Assembly: GCA_964525995.1 (NCBI GenBank)
Contig: CAZGIM010000020.1
Location: 13,335-77,334 of the forward strand
Length of the DNA: 64,000 bases
From: CAIVAT01 sp964525995
Lineage (GTDB): Bacteria > Bacteroidota > Bacteroidia > Bacteroidales > FEN-979
Reading direction: 5' to 3'
A program made the translations under genes and the position numbers. Shown in pieces: positions 1-10,298 of this stretch. Every line of letters starts with the position of its first letter. The stretch's first letter is position 1. The notes beneath the pieces are model-generated. The model was not told the origin of the DNA and made no database searches. It saw nothing but the letters and a program-made list of their open reading frames with translations.

Positions 1-3000
1 TGAATAATTTCCTTGTGCATCTGTTATGGTTGTTTCAGGAGTAAGGTTTGTAAAGGAAATTGTGACCCCCTGAATAGGATTATTATTTCCATCCAATATT
101 TGCCCAGAAATAGTAAATGATGTTATTATTCCTGAACCAGACCCTTGAACGCTGACATATTGACTAGGCGCTCCAGTGCTTGTATGCGTGATACTACTTG
201 AATAACTAACTGCAGAAGTAGGGCAGAATTTTGTATAGATAGTTGTTGCAGTTACAGTCCCGCTACTATTGGTCAATGTTAATGAACCGACATACCCACT
301 TCCACTGTTGGTAGAAATTCGAAAACCTTGAGGGGCAGTAATGGTAATATCCTCTGTTAGATTATTTCCAGATACCACATAGCTCTGGGTGATGGAGCAG
401 GTATCAAGAGTAACATTGCCGAAAGAAGGCAGATTTGTTGTTGAAACCGTGATAAGAGGTGATATCCTATAACCAATTCCATTAGCTTCAATTGCAAGAG
501 AATTTGCTCCAGCACTGATATGCAGGATATTTCCGAAATAATTCTCTTCAAGGGTCGGACAGAATCTAACATAGATGCAGGTACTCAATAGTGTCCCTCC
601 TGTCGGAAATAAAGATAAAGAGCTAGTGAATCCTGAAGAAAAACTGGTTGATATCTGAAAGCCATCTGCAGCGGTAATTGCAACTTCTGAATTTAAATTA
701 AACCCGGAAAGTAAATATGATAATGGCAATGAATTACTACCAACCAATTGATATCCAAAATTTAAAGAATCAGCTGTAGTAGTAATTAATGGAAAGCTAT
801 TCCCAGTTCCAGTTAGAATTACTTTCTTTTCCGTACAGCCTTGGCTTGAATTAATAATTGAGTCACTGAATGCTCCAAGATGATTTGGTGCAAAAACAAC
901 GAAAATTTCTTTTGGAGCAACTGACCCATTGGTAGGGAAAACTGTTAGAAAGTTTGAGTAATTCTCGAGACTATCAAAGGAAATAAGAGAACCTGATGGA
1001 GCTGTGATATTTACACTTGAGACCAGGTTACTCCCTGAAATATTATATGACTTAGGAACAGAATGAATCCCAATTGTGGTACTTTCAAAAGTAAGGCTTG
1101 TTGGTGCAACTGAAAATTGCGGAAGGGCCATGGGGGTGTTGAATAACCAATTTGTTTCAATTGAAACTGTTTTAGCTCCATGATTATCGACAGAAAAAAC
1201 CTTCCAATAGTATGTTGTGTTTAGATTTGCAGGTGTGGTTAAAGAATACTCATTTACAAAAATATTAGAGTATACTTGGTACGTTCCAGGAGAAAAAGAA
1301 ACATCAGTTCCTATCCATAGTTCATATGTTACTATATCGTCCGGATCTGAATCTTCAACCAAAGTCCAATTGAACTGTGGGAATTGGGTCAATAAAGTTG
1401 AGCCATTGACCGGACCTATAAGAGAGGGGGCATTCGGACCATTGTTCTCAAGATTAACAATGAAATACCAGGTTTGCTGTGTTGACCAGGTTATCAGACC
1501 ATCCGCATCAATTGCTTTTACTTTCCAATAATACTTAGTATTGTCAATCAATGGTAGTATTGGCGTGTATTGGTTGCTCGTAAGGCCAGATATAACGGTC
1601 TTATTTAGAAAAGATGAATCAATTGAATACCACAGTTCATAAGTAATTACAGTACCATTTGGATCTGTTGTTGAATTCCATAATAGGGTTGGATTTAGTG
1701 TGGGGACATCTGTATTATGGGGAGTTGATAATGAGAAAGGATTCGGAGCATTATTAAGAATTGAAACCGAAAAAACGTTGTCTGATGCATCGTATACAGT
1801 ATCTGTCGAATAGACACCTCCTACCTTTATCCGTGCTGTGGATGTTGAAACTACCGGAACAGTCCATGAATATGAGGCTGAAAGGGGATTCAATTCAGCA
1901 ATAACGGTTTGCCATGTCGAACCATTATCAGGGGAGTAGAGAATAAAGAATTTTTCAAAATCTCCCCGGCTAACCCAGGTTATTGAATATTGTTGATTTG
2001 CGACAAGAGATTGTCCTCCATTGGGAGTGAGGACCTTTATGTAATTGACATCTGGTCCAAAGCGTGATTGAACTGGCTCACCTGTTGCAACTGCATTCTT
2101 GCTGTCTCTTGCCTCAAAATAATAAGTATAATCGGTGCCTGATGGCATTGGTGCTTTTGTATATCCGAACTTTCTCCCTGTAATAAATGAATTATTATCC
2201 AATTGGGCTAATGTAAATGGACTTCCACTGATTGCAATCCCGTTTTTCTCTATAATGAGCCTCGGATAACCGGAGAGTGGTGCATCACCATCGGCATCCT
2301 TAAAAAGAATCTTATAAGAAAATGATGTCAGCGTATCTCCTGCATTAGGGTCAACACCGTCAAATTCAAAGAACTGTTCACCTGTCCATGTCAATACTGG
2401 CGAAGCATTGGGGAGTGCAGGTGTAATGAAGCTCCAGTTGGTTTGGGTGCTCCACGTTTGAAGATTTTGGTTGTCGGTGGCTTTAACCTTCCAGTAGTAG
2501 GTAGTTGAAGGGTTTAGCGCGTTGGATAATGTGTATTGAGTCGACTGGATATTGTCAAATTCCATTGCATTTGTGAAGGATGGGTTTGTAGCCAGTATCA
2601 CCGTATACCTAACAACATCGAATGGATCCGGATCGGACGAAGATTGCCATTTAAAGGTAGGCTTTAAAGACCCAACGGTCGTTTGATTTGGTTCCGTCAG
2701 CCTGAAACTTCCAGGTGCTTCATTTTGAAGGTTCACAGCAAATTTCCACGATTCTTCATACGACCAGCGGCTTTCATTTATCGCATCTTTTGCCTTCACC
2801 TTCCAGTAATAGATGGTGTTATCGGCCAGTGGCGCCAAAACCTGATAGCTGGGTGTGAAAAGGTTCGTAATCACGATTGGGTTCGTATATGCCGAGTTCG
2901 TTGATATGTACAGGTCATAGGTGATGGCTGTTCCATCGGGATCTGTTGAAGCATCCCAGCTCACCAACGGCGTCTGGGAGGTAATTGCCTGATTGTCGGT

Positions 3001-6000
3001 GGGAGAGGTAAGATGAAATAGTGTTGGAGGAAGTGTTGAAATGAGGATAGCAAACTCATCGCTGAAAGTCGAGACATTACCTGATATGTCGATGGCCTGA
3101 ATTTTATAAACAGCGTTGGTGTGAGGTTCGGTAAAATGATCGTAGAAATAAAGCCGTTCCTTATTCCCGTTCCTGATGCTGTCTATATAAGTAAAAGAGG
3201 TCTCGGCAGGAAATTTCCGATAGACTTTGTAGTAATAAATGTCAGGATCTGCTGGTTCCAGGTAAAATCCAAAATTATATAGATCTATTCCGTTACTTAA
3301 ACCGGCAATCACTGGTTTTTGAGGATTTGTATTATCATAGATTCTGAATGGAATTCTTCCTGTTGAAATTTCCGCATCTGGTTCAAAGGGGTTGACATTG
3401 ATTCCCGGCAATCCGTTTTGATACAGGATTACTTCCATGGCATATGGCTTAAAACTCGATTGATACTGATGCCCAGTGGTAGAGGTCGTGAAGGAATAAA
3501 CCACATTGATGCCGATAGCATTATTGAATCTTAACGGATTCCAGGAGGCGCCCTGGCTATTGTCGGTTAATCCGTTGAAATGAACGATCAGCCCTCCGGT
3601 CGGATTGAAGTTATAATCATTGATCTTTGTGGTTTCGACAAGCACTCCCTGTGGAGAGTAGATTTTTATCAATGCATAGGTTTTGAAATAAGGTCTGACG
3701 TTTCCCGGAGGTACGTTCACTGTAAGGTTGAAATTGGTTTGTTGCCCGCAATAGATCTTCTGAGAGCCCTGATATGAAAAACCACCGGGAATTGTTGATT
3801 CATCGAGCTTCAGCGGTGAAGCCTTACCAAGCATTATCACTTCATCATCCAATGGGTACATAAAGAGATCTAAGAGAAATTTAGTCCTGTTTTGCAGTCC
3901 TTGAATTAGATCGTATGCACCATCCACAATTGGAGTTACCGTTGTGCCCATAAATCCAAAGGCAAATGTCGGATCATTGGCCTTTTGCAGCAATTTATTG
4001 TAGATTGCAACTTTCAGATGGTCCTGAAAGACCGGCTCAAGCAGAAGCTGTAAAGAGTAAAGGGACGCTTCCCACGTAGGAGGATTATTAGTCTGTAGCC
4101 AGGCAAGCAAAAGATCCGTAACATTTGAAGCAAAAAATGCTCCATCAATTATATCATCCCAATCATTTTTTGATAAACTCCCTGAAAATCCCCCTAACCC
4201 ATATGGCATTGCACCATTAATTCCTTTGATTCCATATAAAATCATATCCATTGAATTTCTTAACATGGCGGCAGCGGATTTCCGGTCGACATTGATGGTG
4301 ATGTTGTCTACTGAAACTGCATTGGGGATTATAGCATTTTCTTCAGAAACAAGTTCATCAAGTGTTAACGGTAAGTAGCCTCCTTTGGGATTCAACATTT
4401 GGGAAGTTAATACTGTTGTGAAAGCCATTGGATTTAAGCTTGCTGGTGTAATGGCCATCTCGTACCAGATCGCTGTATTGTTTTTTACCAGGATATCATC
4501 GCCGTCCATTCTGAAGGTGACAGCACCCGAAGGAATAGTGAGGTAATTGAATGAATTTGCATCATTCAGGTGTTCAAAATCATGAATATGGATTCTCCCA
4601 CAGTAATCAGAATATTGTGATTCGGTTTCCTGGACGGTCATTAGGTTGAGATCTTCCGGGTACCTTGCAACATTTCCTGCCATATCCTTCGCTTCTATTT
4701 TCCAGATTACATGATCCCCTTCATCAAATTGATCTGAAACACCCTCATAAAAGTTGGGATAATTTGGGTAAAGAACCATATCATTGTGTTCGGGTGTGCA
4801 AAAAGTGCAATTTAACCTATAGAAGATCAGTTTGACCTTGCTTGGATTTACCCCTGATCCTGCATCTGTCACCTTTGCTACGACCCGGAATCGTTCGTCA
4901 CCCGATTGATATACTCTCCAGACTTCAATAACAGGTGGTATATTATCCGCTCCGTTGATGACCTGAAAAGCATCAGACAGTATCCAGTTATCTCCATTGA
5001 AATTACTGTTCCCCCCGGGTGAGGTGGTTTCATATACAAGATCGAAATTTGAGAAATTACGTATACTCCCGCCAAAATCATAATAACCTATCTGGGCGTT
5101 GGAAGGAATAGTCCAATCAAAACTATAATAATCGTATCCTTCCGCAGGTTCAAGTGGAGAGTCGGTCGAATTATCCATGCCAATGACATGGCTATCGTAC
5201 ACCCATGTATTATTGTCCGGACCCCTGACATTAAGGACGCATCGTACCGGAACAGATGCACCTGTATTGATTGCCCGCAACGTAATTCTAACAGTTTCAC
5301 CAGGGATAAACTGCGTTTTTTGTGTTCCAGGATTTTCCGAATTAGGAGCCCCATTGATGTCGGAAATCATATATGGTTCCATTATTACATTGTACGGAAC
5401 CGGTTGAGAGCTGATTGTGACAGTTCCCGGGGCATAATCTGACTGAGAATTGGCACCGGAAGTTATTATTCCCAGGATATAATATGTATTATCGGGAAGC
5501 CCTGTCGTTAACCAATTAGTCGATCCTGACAAATTAGTGGTATTGGTTATCAGTGTTTCATTCCCATTATTCGGATTCGTATCAACGTCATATTTTAACG
5601 TTACTGTTGAGCCTGCCTGCCCGGCTGCAGTCCAGGAGAGGCTGACCGGAGTCCCTTGGCTGATATTTAAATTAGATGAAGGTTGAGTGAGAGTGATAGA
5701 AAATTCGCAATCAAAATCAACAATAGAGATATTATTATCCCTGAATGATTTCGTTTGATTCTTAAAGTCGTCGAATGTACCAGAGCCATCATTCGCATTT
5801 ATTGACCAGAACAGGGTTCCTGCAAACTGGTTAATGCAGGCATTGGATATCATTTGTGATGGCGTATGGAATATACTGTTACCTTTACATTCGCCAATAA
5901 TCGTAGGTTTGTCAAGTAGCCAATAACTATATGGATAATTCAAGTTAAAGGGATCAAAAACGAACGGGTCATACATCCAATCAAAGTAGTGGATTGAATA

Positions 6001-8910
6001 GAAATCAAGATAGGCATTCGGGTCGTTGAATGCAGCCTGGATTTGAGAATTCTTCCAAAAATTGCCAACACAGGGTGTCGCAAGCGCATTTGTTTTATCG
6101 GAATTCCATTTTAGTGAAGCTGATCCCACCGTTACCATTTTTGAACAGTTTTGGTGTATAGCTTTTGCAATCATGCCCACAAAGCGCTGCATTTCCTGAA
6201 CAGTTACGGTTTGTTCAGTGGTACCGCCACCAGCAACAGCCATACTCCATTCAGGTTCATTGATTACCTCCCATGCAAGTAAATTACAGGTATTGCTGTA
6301 TCGCTGTACCATGGGAATCAGTGCATTATTAATGTATGAATTTGTTTTAGCAATATTTGATATTAGATCAGCGTGCAATCCTGCATACATCCCAGCAGAG
6401 CTAGTGTAATTCTTTGTCATATCAAAAGACCAAAGAGAAATGATAATCATTATGTTATGATTATTTGCCTTTATTAGAATGTCATCAAGATTGGCAAAGA
6501 AATTCGCATCCAATCCTGTGACATTACCGTTTGTATCGAATTCAGGGCTTGTCCTGCCGTCACAATGTAGCCATAGCCGGAGGCAGTTGATTCCATATGT
6601 TTGACAATTTGTGAACATGGTTTCGAACCAAATCGGATCATATAACGCTCCCCATTGATAGTGAGTGCCAACATCACTGCCAAATGAGTTCCAAGGAATA
6701 TTGGCGCCATTGATATAATAGTTCTCTCCATTGTAACTTAAAGTTTGGATTTGGGATGGAGCAATGACATTAAAAGCAGGAGTCCAATTCCATCCATCTG
6801 TTTTTAGGTATGAGGACGTTGAATATGGATTTGCCTCAACCTGAAGACTATATAGATAAGTTCCTATATCTGAGACTACAAAGTTTCGTTGAAATGTAAA
6901 ACTTCCGTTACCGGAGATTGTTTGGGTTTGCGTCAGATTAGTAATATTATAAGGAGACACCTGATTAATGTCTAACTGTGTTGACAGTTTGGATGAGAGA
7001 GAAAGAGCATAATCGTTTTTTACCAAAACACTCATATAAACGGTCGATCCGGCAGATACATTTGTGCTAGGAGTAATTATTTGAGTGCCTGCGGCATCAT
7101 AGGAGAAAGTTACAGTTGATCCATATGGTAGATATCTCCAATAATCAACATCATCATTATTTCCTGTTACGATATTGAATGCAGAAGTTCGACCCCATTC
7201 TTCTGTACCTGGATAAGGAGAGATCCCATCATAGAAAACACTAATAAAATACCCAGTTCCGGGGTTTATCCCTGTGAAACTGGCTACTCCCTGGCTATTA
7301 GTTGTTTTCGTATCAATAAGAGAACCTGTGCTTGTAAATAGCTTACAGGTTGCATTCTGAATTAAGGCGCCTCCTATATTGTGTACAATAATGTTTTTTG
7401 TTCCTGAATTCGAAATGACATTAAAAGCAGGAGTCCAATTCCATCCATCTGTTTTTAGGTATGAGGACGTTGAATATGGATTTGCCTCAACCTGAAGACT
7501 ATATAGATAAGTTCCTATATCTGAGACTACAAAGTTTCGTTGAAATGTAAAACTTCCGTTACCGGAGATTGTTTGGGTTTGCGTCAGATTAGTAATATTA
7601 TAAGGAGACACCTGATTAATGTCTAACTGTGTTGACAGTTTGGATGAGAGAGAAAGAGCATAATCGTTTTTTACCAAAACACTCATATAAACGGTCGATC
7701 CGGCAGATACATTTGTGCTAGGAGTAATTATTTGAGTGCCTGCGGCATCATAGGAGAAGGTTACAGTGGATCCATATGGTAAATACCTCCAGAAGTTGTC
7801 GTCAGAATTTGTTCCACAGATAATATTAAAATCATTTGTTCTCCCCCATTCTTCAATTCCTGAATAAGGAGAAGTTCCATTATAGAAAACTTTAATATAG
7901 TAATTATTACCTAATGATATTTCAGTAAAAGTGGCTTTCCCAGAACTATTTGTTGTTTCAGTATCAATCAATGAGCCAGAACTATTATATAATTTGCAGG
8001 TTGCATTTTGTGTTAAACCTCCTCCGACATTATGTACAATAATGCTTTTACTTCCGGTGGGAGAAATTCCGACCCCGGTTAGTTGAGAATTTACACTATT
8101 ACAGGGTGCGTTTCCAGTTGCAGTAAGTGTCGCATTTTTTGTGTCAGTTGATTGAGGACAAAATTTTACTTTAATGGTTTTTTGAGAACCACTTGTTAAT
8201 GAAAAAGATCCCCCTCCTGATAAAATGGTGAAGTGTGTCTCATCCGATAAAGCCACTGATCCTGTTGCAGTTCCACCTCCATCATTTTTTAAAGTAAACG
8301 ATTTTTCTGCTGAGCATTGACCACATCCGGATGTAGTATTCGCAACAGTATTTGAAAATGGGTATGATGAAGGAGATAAGGATATCAATGGAAGTGGTTC
8401 CATCCAGAACTCGACTTTGTCAATTACAAAAGCATCATCGGATACAATGATAACCTCACATCTGCCCCATTGTGAAATATAATTTGGGATTTGGCTTTGT
8501 GAGATAGTGATTTCTTCAAGGTGATTGGTCCCATTTGTCACTGTCTTGAAAAAATCCCAGACATAACCGTTATTAACATTCGCCATATAAATTTCTGCGG
8601 CTTTTGATCCGGATTTATTGCTTAACATTTGAATTTTAATTACGAGAGCACTTGTTAATGAGGATAAACCATCCCCGTCTGAATGATATTTAACTTTACC
8701 AATATTGTCAGCTAAGCCAACTGAACCCCAATCTGTATAAGAGATGGTACCTGGAGCCCATGATGGATATTCAGATGCCGTTTCTCCCTCAATATAATTC
8801 CCTTCATTCCAGGTTTCATCGTTGCCCTGTTTTGTTTTTTTCAGTACTATTGCCGCAAAAATGGCATTCGAAAAACAAAAAAACATCAGAATAAACGTTA
8901 TTTTTTTCAT
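1..8910 (-). CDS. Giant secreted multidomain glycoside hydrolase (GH5-like), C-terminus outside window
   Basis: The frame is open from ATG at 8910 to the window edge (2970 residues, no stop), so the protein is partial. Residues 1-19 are a signal peptide (MKKITFILMFFCFSNAIFA). Residues 20-285 are an unassigned beta domain and an ASH-like Ig domain. Residues 282-715 are two 217-residue repeats. Residues 716 to about 1060 look like a clan-A TIM-barrel glycosidase: WEVINEP with acid/base Glu885, an SIHYFDW strand, IIGEC with nucleophile Glu1007, then LFWSIN. The 122-residue Glu-Glu spacing fits GH5. After that come beta-rich linkers, four FN3-like modules (about 1957-2160 and 2385-2590), three ASH-like repeats of about 110 residues (2591-2928) and the start of a carboxypeptidase-regulatory-like module. 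It is probably an exported polysaccharide hydrolase, with cellulose or mannan as possible substrates. A T9SS tail would be expected beyond the left edge but is not visible. Confidence 0.8.
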   Translation of the reverse strand, partial: MKKITFILMFFCFSNAIFAAIVLKKTKQGNDETWNEGNYIEGETASEYPSWAPGTISYTDWGSVGLADNIGKVKYHSDGDGLSSLTSALVIKIQMLSNKSGSKAAEIYMANVNNGYVWDFFKTVTNGTNHLEEITISQSQIPNYISQWGRCEVIIVSDDAFVIDKVEFWMEPLPLISLSPSSYPFSNTVANTTSGCGQCSAEKSFTLKNDGGGTATGSVALSDETHFTILSGGGSFSLTSGSQKTIKVKFCPQSTDTKNATLTATGNAPCNSVNSQLTGVGISPTGSKSIIVHNVGGGLTQNATCKLYNSSGSLIDTETTNSSGKATFTEISLGNNYYIKVFYNGTSPYSGIEEWGRTNDFNIICGTNSDDNFWRYLPYGSTVTFSYDAAGTQIITPSTNVSAGSTVYMSVLVKNDYALSLSSKLSTQLDINQVSPYNITNLTQTQTISGNGSFTFQRNFVVSDIGTYLYSLQVEANPYSTSSYLKTDGWNWTPAFNVISNSGTKNIIVHNIGGALIQNATCKLFTSTGSLIDTKTTNSQGVASFTGINPGTGYFISVFYDGISPYPGTEEWGRTSAFNIVTGNNDDVDYWRYLPYGSTVTFSYDAAGTQIITPSTNVSAGSTVYMSVLVKNDYALSLSSKLSTQLDINQVSPYNITNLTQTQTISGNGSFTFQRNFVVSDIGTYLYSLQVEANPYSTSSYLKTDGWNWTPAFNVIAPSQIQTLSYNGENYYINGANIPWNSFGSDVGTHYQWGALYDPIWFETMFTNCQTYGINCLRLWLHCDGRTSPEFDTNGNVTGLDANFFANLDDILIKANNHNIMIIISLWSFDMTKNYTSSAGMYAGLHADLISNIAKTNSYINNALIPMVQRYSNTCNLLAWEVINEPEWSMAVAGGGTTEQTVTVQEMQRFVGMIAKAIHQNCSKMVTVGSASLKWNSDKTNALATPCVGNFWKNSQIQAAFNDPNAYLDFYSIHYFDWMYDPFVFDPFNLNYPYSYWLLDKPTIIGECKGNSIFHTPSQMISNACINQFAGTLFWSINANDGSGTFDDFKNQTKSFRDNNISIVDFDCEFSITLTQPSSNLNISQGTPVSLSWTAAGQAGSTVTLKYDVDTNPNNGNETLITNTTNLSGSTNWLTTGLPDNTYYILGIITSGANSQSDYAPGTVTISSQPVPYNVIMEPYMISDINGAPNSENPGTQKTQFIPGETVRITLRAINTGASVPVRCVLNVRGPDNNTWVYDSHVIGMDNSTDSPLEPAEGYDYYSFDWTIPSNAQIGYYDFGGSIRNFSNFDLVYETTSPGGNSNFNGDNWILSDAFQVINGADNIPPVIEVWRVYQSGDERFRVVAKVTDAGSGVNPSKVKLIFYRLNCTFCTPEHNDMVLYPNYPNFYEGVSDQFDEGDHVIWKIEAKDMAGNVARYPEDLNLMTVQETESQYSDYCGRIHIHDFEHLNDANSFNYLTIPSGAVTFRMDGDDILVKNNTAIWYEMAITPASLNPMAFTTVLTSQMLNPKGGYLPLTLDELVSEENAIIPNAVSVDNITINVDRKSAAAMLRNSMDMILYGIKGINGAMPYGLGGFSGSLSKNDWDDIIDGAFFASNVTDLLLAWLQTNNPPTWEASLYSLQLLLEPVFQDHLKVAIYNKLLQKANDPTFAFGFMGTTVTPIVDGAYDLIQGLQNRTKFLLDLFMYPLDDEVIMLGKASPLKLDESTIPGGFSYQGSQKIYCGQQTNFNLTVNVPPGNVRPYFKTYALIKIYSPQGVLVETTKINDYNFNPTGGLIVHFNGLTDNSQGASWNPLRFNNAIGINVVYSFTTSTTGHQYQSSFKPYAMEVILYQNGLPGINVNPFEPDAEISTGRIPFRIYDNTNPQKPVIAGLSNGIDLYNFGFYLEPADPDIYYYKVYRKFPAETSFTYIDSIRNGNKERLYFYDHFTEPHTNAVYKIQAIDISGNVSTFSDEFAILISTLPPTLFHLTSPTDNQAITSQTPLVSWDASTDPDGTAITYDLYISTNSAYTNPIVITNLFTPSYQVLAPLADNTIYYWKVKAKDAINESRWSYEESWKFAVNLQNEAPGSFRLTEPNQTTVGSLKPTFKWQSSSDPDPFDVVRYTVILATNPSFTNAMEFDNIQSTQYTLSNALNPSTTYYWKVKATDNQNLQTWSTQTNWSFITPALPNASPVLTWTGEQFFEFDGVDPNAGDTLTSFSYKILFKDADGDAPLSGYPRLIIEKNGIAISGSPFTLAQLDNNSFITGRKFGYTKAPMPSGTDYTYYFEARDSKNAVATGEPVQSRFGPDVNYIKVLTPNGGQSLVANQQYSITWVSRGDFEKFFILYSPDNGSTWQTVIAELNPLSASYSWTVPVVSTSTARIKVGGVYSTDTVYDASDNVFSVSILNNAPNPFSLSTPHNTDVPTLNPTLLWNSTTDPNGTVITYELWYSIDSSFLNKTVISGLTSNQYTPILPLIDNTKYYWKVKAIDADGLITWSTQQTWYFIVNLENNGPNAPSLIGPVNGSTLLTQFPQFNWTLVEDSDPDDIVTYELWIGTDVSFSPGTYQVYSNIFVNEYSLTTPANLNTTYYWKVFSVDNHGAKTVSIETNWLFNTPMALPQFSVAPTSLTFESTTIGIHSVPKSYNISGSNLVSSVNITAPSGSLISFDSLENYSNFLTVFPTNGSVAPKEIFVVFAPNHLGAFSDSIINSSQGCTEKKVILTGTGNSFPLITTTADSLNFGYQLVGSNSLPLSYLLSGFNLNSEVAITAADGFQISTSFSSGFTSSLSLFPTGGTLLSTCIYVRFCPTLEENYFGNILHISAGANSLAIEANGIGYRISPLITVSTTNLPSFGNVTLDTCSITQSYVVSGNNLTEDITITAPQGFRISTNSGSGYVGSLTLTNSSGTVTATTIYTKFCPTSAVSYSSSITHTSTGAPSQYVSVQGSGSGIITSFTISGQILDGNNNPIQGVTISFTNLTPETTITDAQGNYS
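6764..8065 (-). repeat. In-frame tandem repeat, 2 x 651 bp, inside the giant hydrolase gene
   Basis: Two 651-bp units (8065-7415 and 7414-6764; 217 codons each) lie head to tail in frame. The C-terminal half of each unit (7758-7415 and 7107-6764, about 344 bp) reads as identical. The N-terminal halves (8065-7759 and 7414-7108) are clearly related but diverged. Each unit encodes an Ig-like beta module followed by an extended segment rich in Ser, Thr and Asn. Confidence 0.9.
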
Positions 8911-9394
8911 ATGTAATAAATTAAAAAATGGCCCATGTCTTAATCATAGAAATAAAAAATAAACATTCTTGCCTGAATTATACATAAAATAAGTTGGTTA
9001 TCCCATTGATATTCATTATATTTGAAGCTGCGAAACAAAAACTCTCAGCATATAGGGGGAAGCTATATTACAGACTGGTTCAACAAGCTGTGGATACATC
9101 TCCAATACCGTTTTATAAAATTATTAAATTAACTTGACCGAAAGGGATAAGCAGTTTTGTTAAAATAGAATTAATAACAACTATTATATTAGAAATAATC
9201 TTCATTGCAAAAATTAAAATGAGAATAAACTGATGCAAGCATAGCATTTTCGTTAGCAACCTCAGGATTCGCTTATGAGTGATCCTCAAATTCCGTAGTA
9301 AATAAAAGTACTAGAAATTTGACGTACGTGTTATAAGAAACCCACCAACAGTAATTATTGTTGAAACTTGCCCGGTTCCTGGGGTATGAAAAAC
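8911..9394. other. AT-rich intergenic region without a recognised gene
   Basis: This 484-bp stretch separates the start of the giant hydrolase from the 3' end of the LytTR regulator, both on the minus strand. I see no convincing ORF, tRNA or hairpin terminator. The hydrolase promoter should lie here, but no good TAnnTTTG box was found on the minus strand close to the gene. Confidence 0.6.
8994..9024 (+). promoter_or_regulatory. Orphan Bacteroidota-type promoter match facing rightward
   Basis: TTG at 8994-8996, 20 bases, then TATATTTG at 9017-9024 matches the phylum consensus. It points to the plus strand, where no gene follows until 10604, and would run antisense to the LytTR regulator. One or two chance matches are expected in 64 kb, so this may be spurious. 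Confidence 0.2.
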
Positions 9395-10144
9395 TTACCT
9401 GTACTGCTTCTCCAACTCCTGTATCACTCTTGATGAAATCGCAAAGGATAACTCTTTTGAGTCAATAAGAATGGTGCATTTGTGCGTCTTCCGCGACACG
9501 CAGGTCAGATATCTAGTGTTTATGGCAATGGATCGGTTTATGCGGAAAAAATAGGCTGAGGGTAACATTTCAAGCAATTTCCCAAGGTTGATGCAAAGGG
9601 TTTCCTTTTGCTGGTCTCCATAATAGACAATGGAATAATTCCAGTCAGCCTCGCAATAATAGATTTCAGCGGGATCGATCAGAATAAAGCCCTTTCTGGT
9701 ATGGAGTTTGATTTTTTTATAGGGATTCAGATGATCGAGTAACCGGTTTATTTTATCTTCGAATCCCTCTTTTTTATGCGACTCCCGGTACTTCGCCACC
9801 ACTTCGCGCAGCTCGTCGGGGTCGATGGGTTTCATCAGGTAGTCGAAGGCGGCGGTCTTGATAGCCTGGATGGCATAGTGGTTGAAGGCGGTCTGGAAAA
9901 CGACGCAGGTCTGGATGTTCAGCCGTTTCAGGTCGGCTACCAGGTCGAAGCCGGTTTTGCCGGGCATCTCCACGTCGAGGAAAAGGATGTCGGGAACTTT
10001 ATCCATTAGCATGTGGAGGGCTTCACCGGCGTCGCGGGCCGCGCCAATGACGGTTATTCCCGGGATGGAACGGAGATGTAAAGAAAGCACCTCACGCGAC
10101 CGCTGGTCATCGTCAACAACCAGTGCGGTGATCTGTTGGTCCAT
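9395..10144 (-). CDS. LytTR-family response regulator
   Basis: A 249-residue two-component regulator that should bind DNA when phosphorylated. The receiver domain is at about 5-125: acidic pocket VVDDD, phospho-acceptor Asp57 in LFLDVEMPG, and conserved Lys in LMKPID. The LytTR domain is at about 145-245, with an IYYCEADWNY strand and an FFRINRSIAIN segment typical of LytR/AlgR proteins. No histidine kinase is adjacent. The nearest LytS-type kinase lies 7.5 kb away at 17602-19722 and is the best partner candidate, which is inference. The start at 10144 gives a canonical receiver N-terminus. A small remnant ORF overlaps its 5' end. Confidence 0.92.
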   Translation of the reverse strand: MDQQITALVVDDDQRSREVLSLHLRSIPGITVIGAARDAGEALHMLMDKVPDILFLDVEMPGKTGFDLVADLKRLNIQTCVVFQTAFNHYAIQAIKTAAFDYLMKPIDPDELREVVAKYRESHKKEGFEDKINRLLDHLNPYKKIKLHTRKGFILIDPAEIYYCEADWNYSIVYYGDQQKETLCINLGKLLEMLPSAYFFRINRSIAINTRYLTCVSRKTHKCTILIDSKELSFAISSRVIQELEKQYR

Positions 10145-10298
10145 CTTCAGAATGTAAGGTTGTTATTACAGCCAAAGTTAAAAATTTCTTCTTTTGTTCC
10201 AGCGATTCCACTTTCTGCTCCGTCCGGATGATCCGGTCGCGGTCATCCAGAGTAAAGGGGACCTTCTTCCCGGTGGCCTGAAGCAACGAAGGAATCAT
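10113..10298 (-). pseudogene. Remnant of a small secreted coiled-coil protein
   Basis: The frame reads a hydrophobic leader-like stretch upstream of and through 10298 (LKQILLILLFMIPSLLQATG), then VPFTLDDRDRIIRTEQKVESL. I recall this kind of motif from small Bacteroidota proteins that continue into a coiled coil and a C-terminal membrane segment. Here it stops matching after EQKKKF and overlaps the LytTR start by 32 bp. The open frame upstream of 10298 has no ATG, and the expected tail is missing. It looks like a decayed fragment that now forms the leader of the regulator gene. The family assignment is from memory and weak. Confidence 0.35.
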
